Part shown: positions 4,827 through 8,481 of the stretch, in pieces
How the letters are laid out: each line of letters begins with the position of its first letter
Position numbering within the stretch: the first letter of the stretch is position 1
Assembly: GCA_947174455.1 (NCBI GenBank)
Contig: CAMWIZ010000023.1
Span: 1 to 8,481, forward strand
DNA length: 8,481 bases
Direction of reading: 5' to 3'
DNA from: an uncultured Clostridia bacterium
Lineage (GTDB): Bacteria; Bacillota; Clostridia; Oscillospirales; Acutalibacteraceae
Program-made: the position numbers and the translations under genes
The notes under the pieces: model-generated
The model's database searches: none
The model's input: the letters and a program-made list of their open reading frames with translations, nothing else
Told to the model about the DNA's origin: nothing

Positions 4827-6677
4827 ATGAAAGAATACGACAGAACATATAATATTGCTTTGGCAGGAAACCCCAACGTGGGAAAAAGTACGGTATTTAA
4901 CAGCTTTACAGGCTTGCATCAGCATACCGGAAACTGGCCGGGAAAGACTATTGATAACAAACAGGGTGAGTATGTTCACAATAACTCTCTCTACATAATT
5001 CAGGACCTACCCGGAACATACTCGTTAACTCCAAGCTCAGCCGAGGAAGAGGTAACTTGTGATTATATTGAAAACGGCGAGTACGATGCACTGGTTGTGG
5101 TTCTTGATGCTACCTGTTTACGCAGAAATCTACGTTTTGCAATGCAGATAATGGAAAAATCAAATAAAGTTGTTCTGTGCATAAACCTTATTGATGAGGC
5201 GAAAAAGAAGGGAATAGCGGTTGACGTTTCAAAGCTTTCCGAAATGCTTGATGTACCTGTCGTTGCAACAGCAGCAAGAAGCGGCAAAGGTTTACAGGAA
5301 TTACGAAATGAAATAGAAAAGGTTGTTCAAAAGGACCCACCCACCGTAACAAAAGCGGGGAGAAATACACCTAATAGCAAGAAATATGAGGAAGTTTTTG
5401 CAGAGTGCTGCCGCTGCAAAGAGTCGGATACTGACAAATTTGACCGTAAGCTCGATAAGATACTGATATCTAAAAAAATGGGTGTCCCAATAATGATTCT
5501 GTTGTTAATAGGAATCTTTTGGCTCACAATTTTTGGGGCAAACTATCCGTCTGAGTGGTTGTCAGATATACTGTCACGGTTCGGAAATTATCTTAAAGAA
5601 CTTGTGCTGAATACGCAGTGTCCACGTATTATAGTTGACGCCCTGTTTGACGGTGTTTATACAACAGTATCTTGGATAATATCGGTAATGCTGCCGCCAA
5701 TGGCAATTTTTTTCCCGCTTTTTACACTTTTGGAGGATTCCGGTTATCTTCCCAGAATCGCATTTAATCTTGACACCTATTTCCATAAGGCAAATACCCA
5801 TGGAAAGCAGTCACTTACAATGGCAATGGGATTTGGGTGTAATGCGTGCGGTGTAACAGGCTGTAGAATTATTGATTCCCCAAGAGAAAGACTGATTGCA
5901 ATAATAACAAACAGTCTTGTGCCGTGTAATGGCAGATTCCCTGCACTTATTGCTATAATTTCCATGTTCTTTATAGGTTCGCTCAGTGCTGCGGCGGCAA
6001 GTGTTGCCGAAGCACTCATACTGGCGGTTTTAATAATTCTCAGTGTACTTGTTACTTTGGCGGTTTCCAAGTTTTTATCAAAGACATTTCTAAATGGTAT
6101 TCCCTCATCGTTCGTTCTGGAACTTCCGCCGTATAGACGTCCGCAGTTCTTCAAGGTTATAGTGAGATCTATTTTTGACAGAACTCTTTTTGTCTTGATG
6201 AGAGCAGTAGTCGTTGCAGCTCCCGCAGGTATAATAATATGGATACTTGCGAATGTATCAATAGGCGACGTATCAATATTACAACACTGCACAGACTTTT
6301 TAGATCCATTTGCAAGAATAATTGGACTTGACGGTGCAATTTTGATTGCATTTATTTTAGGATTTCCTGCAAATGAAATTGTTCTTCCCATAATGCTTAT
6401 GGTATATCTTTCTCAGGGAAGCCTGACGGAACTGCCTAACCTAATTCAGCTTAAAGAGATATTGATAGATAACGGCTGGACGATAACAACCGCACTTTGT
6501 ACTCTTATCTTTATGTTATTTCATTACCCGTGTTCCACTACTATGATTACAATTTACAAGGAAACTAAAAGTGTTCGCTGGACGCTTCTGTCTTTTGTTA
6601 TTCCGCTTGCAGTAGGATTAACAATGTGTTTTGGTGTGGCTTTTGTGTCTGAATTTGTAAGAGTTCTCATGGCTTAG
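4827..6677 (+). CDS. feoB: FeoB, ferrous iron transporter (GTPase plus membrane domain)
   Basis: A 616-residue protein starting at ATG 4827. An in-frame TTG at 4743 would only translate the terminator, so it is rejected. The N-terminal G domain has GNPNVGKST (14-22, P loop), NWPGKT (36-41, switch I Thr41), DLPGTY (60-65), NLID (120-123, G4) and ATAARSG (147-153, G5). A linker with CCRC (194-197) leads to membrane segments from about residue 219. The first gate reads GFGCNACGVTGCR (335-347) with PRERL (352-356) and PCNGRFP (366-372). The second reads GFPANEIVLPIM (512-523), and HYPCSTT (566-572) lies near the end. FeoB imports Fe(II) across the cytoplasmic membrane under GTPase control, with FeoA as partner. 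The extra cysteines in the gate differ from the proteobacterial GFGCNVPSVMGAR form; I believe this type recurs in Clostridia. The gene is 104 bases from feoA. Confidence 0.95.
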   Translation: MKEYDRTYNIALAGNPNVGKSTVFNSFTGLHQHTGNWPGKTIDNKQGEYVHNNSLYIIQDLPGTYSLTPSSAEEEVTCDYIENGEYDALVVVLDATCLRRNLRFAMQIMEKSNKVVLCINLIDEAKKKGIAVDVSKLSEMLDVPVVATAARSGKGLQELRNEIEKVVQKDPPTVTKAGRNTPNSKKYEEVFAECCRCKESDTDKFDRKLDKILISKKMGVPIMILLLIGIFWLTIFGANYPSEWLSDILSRFGNYLKELVLNTQCPRIIVDALFDGVYTTVSWIISVMLPPMAIFFPLFTLLEDSGYLPRIAFNLDTYFHKANTHGKQSLTMAMGFGCNACGVTGCRIIDSPRERLIAIITNSLVPCNGRFPALIAIISMFFIGSLSAAAASVAEALILAVLIILSVLVTLAVSKFLSKTFLNGIPSSFVLELPPYRRPQFFKVIVRSIFDRTLFVLMRAVVVAAPAGIIIWILANVSIGDVSILQHCTDFLDPFARIIGLDGAILIAFILGFPANEIVLPIMLMVYLSQGSLTELPNLIQLKEILIDNGWTITTALCTLIFMLFHYPCSTTMITIYKETKSVRWTLLSFVIPLAVGLTMCFGVAFVSEFVRVLMA

Positions 6678-6688
6678 TAAATATAAAC

Positions 6689-6735
6689 AATCAGACGAAC
6701 TTTGCTTTGTAGGCAAGGTCCGTCTGATTTTGTTT
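6689..6735. terminator. Shared terminator between convergent feoB and sigE
   Basis: AATCAGACG (6689-6697) pairs with CGTCTGATT (6721-6729). After one A-C mismatch the stem continues with ACTTTGC (6699-6705) against GCAAGGT (6713-6719), with one wobble, around a 7-base loop. A T-rich run, TTTTGTTTTG, follows on the + strand. On the minus strand the stem is followed by the weaker TTGTTTATATTT. It sits 11 bases after the feoB stop and about 30 bases beyond the sigE stop, so it probably serves both genes. Confidence 0.8.
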
Positions 6736-6760
6736 TGTATTTGTATAAATAATATCGGTT

Positions 6761-7486
6761 TTAAACTCCGGATTTTTCAAGTGATGATTTAAGCTTTCTG
6801 ATGATTTTTTTCTCCAATCTTGAAATATATGATTGAGATATACCCAACATATCTGCAACCTCTTTCTGTGTGTGTGCTCCTCGTCTGTGAAGGCCGAATC
6901 GAAGTTCCATTATTTCTTTTTCTCTGTCAGACAGTTGAGACACTGCGTTCAGTAGGGTGGTACATTCTATTTCCTGCTCTATATCGGCGTTTACTATATC
7001 CACGTCACTTCCGAGTACATCGCTCAGCAGCAACTCGTTGCCGTCCCAATCTACATTTAAGGGTTCATCTATTGAGATTTCATTTTTTAACTGTGAACTT
7101 TTTCGCAGGTACATGAGGATTTCATTTTCAATACATCTGGAAGCATAGGTGGCAAGCTTAATATTTTTTTCGGGGCGAAAGGTGTTTACGGCCTTAATCA
7201 ATCCAATAGTTCCAATAGATATTAAGTCCTCAACAGATGCTGAGGGGGACTCAAATTTTTTTGCAATGTATACCACTAACCGAAGATTATGTGTTATAAG
7301 GGGTTCTCTTGCACTTTCATCGCCAAGAGTTATGCGGTTCATAATCTCACTTTCAACATCCTTGGACAGAGGCGGCGGAAGGGTTTCCGAGCCGTTTATA
7401 TAGTGAATTGACTCCGGGTCAATGATTCTAAGCTGAAGCTTGACAAGCAGCAGCTTAAAGGACATAAGAATTTCGTATAGGTTCAT
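6761..7486 (-). CDS. sigE: Pro-sigma-E, mother-cell sporulation sigma factor
   Basis: A 241-residue sigma-70 family protein closely resembling Bacillus SigE throughout. ATG at 7484-7486 is preceded 7 bases away by a strong GGAGGAG (7494-7500); the longer open frame upstream overlaps spoIIGA and is not needed. Residues 1 to about 28 form the amphipathic pro-sequence that holds the factor inactive at the membrane. The expected SpoIIGA cleavage site lies in IHYINGSE (27-34), followed by TLPPPLSKD (35-43). Region 2 includes [13 protein letters not shown] (67-79), [14 protein letters not shown] (87-100) and [19 protein letters not shown] (110-128). [19 protein letters not shown] (141-159) is sigma-E-typical. 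Region 4 has [15 protein letters not shown] (185-199) and the helix-turn-helix [20 protein letters not shown] (206-225). Once cleaved, it directs RNA polymerase to early mother-cell genes. The expected neighbour sigG is absent downstream; feoB is convergent instead. Confidence 0.97.
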   Translation of the reverse strand: MNLYEILMSFKLLLVKLQLRIIDPESIHYINGSETLPPPLSKDVESEIMNRITLGDESAREPLITHNLRLVVYIAKKFESPSASVEDLISIGTIGLIKAVNTFRPEKNIKLATYASRCIENEILMYLRKSSQLKNEISIDEPLNVDWDGNELLLSDVLGSDVDIVNADIEQEIECTTLLNAVSQLSDREKEIMELRFGLHRRGAHTQKEVADMLGISQSYISRLEKKIIRKLKSSLEKSGV

Positions 7487-7511
7487 AACAGAACTCCTCC
7501 TTCTTTTTTCC

Positions 7512-8357
7512 TTACAAAATTTCATACGGGATAAGTGCTTGAAAATCGCCTCGAATGTGTTTGTCACTGCACAGGGCAATGAACACATTTTTGTCGCATA
7601 GGGTGTCGTTGATATATACCCTTTCTGCTTTAAAGCAGGGTAAAAGACCGCTGCCCCCTATTGAGGAAAACGGCACGAACCGCACCGAATTTATGCTTGT
7701 TCTGTATGAAAGAGTGCTGACTGTCTCGTACTCATATACCTCCTTCGGTGTAATATGCTGTGCGGCAGTTCGTCCAATTACAATTACAGGGCATTGTGAA
7801 AAAGGTTCAACCAGTGTGTTGCCTGTGTCTATTTTTGCGTTAATTCTAAGTACGTTTGAGCTATATACTATTGTCAGTGTACAAACGGTGTTTTTAACAC
7901 GATGTTTTCCTGCAATGGTATTTACAATTCTAAAGGCACAGTAGCATATTGCCGAGTACACAATAAGCATAATAGGTGAGAGGTTTATGTAAACCACGCT
8001 GTTTTTTATAAGTAAATTTTTGGGGGTAAACAGAAACCACAGTGCAATAACTATTCCGCCAAAAAAGAAGGTTGCAATCAAAAAAACCGCATAAAGCTTT
8101 ATAAATTCATTTTTACGTTTTCTTCCAAATGCCGAAAAAACCGTTACTCCTCCCACAATGGCTTTGAAAATTATGTTGACTGCAAGAGGTATTTCTGGCA
8201 GTAGAATAGAGAGAGAGCACACAGCACCTACCGCCGCACCGAGCAACAGCCGTTTGAGTCTGATCTGAGTATGGGTATAAAACGATGTAGCCGACAGTAA
8301 AAGGTAGTTTATTACCATATTCACGCAGAGAAGAATATCAATGTAAATCGTCTGCAC
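7512..8357 (-). CDS. spoIIGA: SpoIIGA, membrane aspartyl protease that processes pro-sigma-E
   Basis: A 281-residue protein with about five hydrophobic segments in its N-terminal half (roughly residues 4-22, 36-52, 57-76, 88-110 and 122-147) and a soluble C-terminal protease domain. The catalytic motif IDTGNTL (176-182) places the active aspartate at Asp177. [17 protein letters not shown] (226-242) is the second conserved block of the family. The enzyme sits in the sporulation septum, acts as a dimer, and removes the pro-sequence of sigma-E after a forespore signal (SpoIIR in Bacillus). The start is GTG: an in-frame TAA lies immediately upstream, and GAGGTG (8365-8370) is 7 bases away. Only 25 bases, which hold the sigE ribosome binding site, separate its stop from sigE, so the two form the spoIIG operon. 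Length is close to the Bacillus homologue. Confidence 0.93.
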   Translation of the reverse strand: MQTIYIDILLCVNMVINYLLLSATSFYTHTQIRLKRLLLGAAVGAVCSLSILLPEIPLAVNIIFKAIVGGVTVFSAFGRKRKNEFIKLYAVFLIATFFFGGIVIALWFLFTPKNLLIKNSVVYINLSPIMLIVYSAICYCAFRIVNTIAGKHRVKNTVCTLTIVYSSNVLRINAKIDTGNTLVEPFSQCPVIVIGRTAAQHITPKEVYEYETVSTLSYRTSINSVRFVPFSSIGGSGLLPCFKAERVYINDTLCDKNVFIALCSDKHIRGDFQALIPYEIL

Positions 8358-8377
8358 TTAATCTCACCTCGGTAATA

Positions 8378-8412
8378 ATTATGCCATACCGTTCTTATGA
8401 ATATTGTCAAAA
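8378..8412 (-). promoter_or_regulatory. spoIIG promoter with Spo0A box over the -35
   Basis: Read on the minus strand, TTGACA (8410-8405) is followed after 21 bases by CATAAT (8383-8378), or after 22 bases by ATAATT. No -35 at normal spacing is seen. The overlapping + strand TTGTCAAA (8404-8411) matches the 0A-box consensus TTTGTCRAA at 8 of 9 positions with the preceding base. The Bacillus subtilis spoIIG promoter is known for an unusually long spacer of 22 bp and Spo0A binding next to the -35, so the same activation by phosphorylated Spo0A is inferred. Transcription would start near 8371, only about 14 bases before the GTG. Confidence 0.65.
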
Positions 8413-8436
8413 TAAAGGCAGCATCTCTTAATTACC

Positions 8437-8455
8437 ACAGTATGAGTAGTACTGT
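8437..8455. repeat. Inverted repeat upstream of the spoIIG promoter
   Basis: ACAGTA (8437-8442) and TACTGT (8450-8455) are perfect arms separated by 7 bases. The repeat lies about 27 bases upstream of the -35 of spoIIGA. It could be a protein-binding site or the end of a neighbouring transcription unit outside the window. The rest of the right end (8456-8481) is AT-rich with no gene visible. Confidence 0.3.
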
Positions 8456-8481
8456 TTAAAATTATTTGAGTAATTGTATAT

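Noticed and set aside
5777..6391. A 204-residue minus-strand open frame inside feoB
   Set aside because: It lies wholly antisense to the strongly conserved FeoB membrane domain, shows no recognisable family pattern, and is explained as the shadow of the real coding frame.
7487..7588. N-terminal extension of SigE by 34 residues
   Set aside because: It overlaps the end of spoIIGA and the strong GGAGGAG site at 7494-7500; the pro-sigma-E family starts at the ATG at 7486.

Overview
The window looks like chromosomal DNA of an endospore-forming, low-GC Gram-positive bacterium of the class Clostridia. The strongest evidence is the spoIIGA-sigE pair on the minus strand: a sporulation-specific protease and its pro-sigma-E substrate, behind a promoter with a Spo0A-type box. 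BioY, the clostridial type of FeoB, AT-rich spacers and consensus Gram-positive signals agree. I would guess the Oscillospiraceae/Ruminococcaceae, but the family is an inference.

Layout from left to right. (1) On the + strand, the C-terminal part of an FAD-dependent oxidoreductase, cut by the window edge, is followed 10 bases later by a GT39-like membrane glycosyltransferase. The pair ends at an intrinsic terminator (2489-2520). (2) bioY, a biotin-uptake S component, stands alone behind an 11-12 bp inverted repeat with the layout of a BirA operator. (3) ilvE, a branched-chain aminotransferase, has a perfect consensus sigma-A promoter (TTGACA, 17 bp, TATAAT). (4) feoA and feoB, for ferrous iron uptake, follow ilvE in the same direction. 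A strong intrinsic terminator sits between feoA and feoB, with its U-tract directly against the feoB ribosome binding site. (5) A long hairpin at 6689-6729 separates feoB from the convergent sigE gene and probably terminates transcription from both sides. (6) spoIIGA and sigE form the spoIIG operon on the minus strand. Its promoter region, with a 21-22 bp -35/-10 spacing and an 0A box over the -35, occupies the right end.

The genes are independent housekeeping or developmental units: envelope glycan or lipid modification (inferred), biotin uptake, branched-chain amino acid metabolism, iron uptake, and the mother-cell sporulation switch. I see no tRNA, rRNA, CRISPR array, insertion sequence, phage gene or evident novel multi-gene system. 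The most interesting signals are regulatory (the feoA-feoB terminator with upstream palindrome and AT repeats, the bioY operator, the spoIIG promoter), together with a cysteine-rich variant of the FeoB gate.
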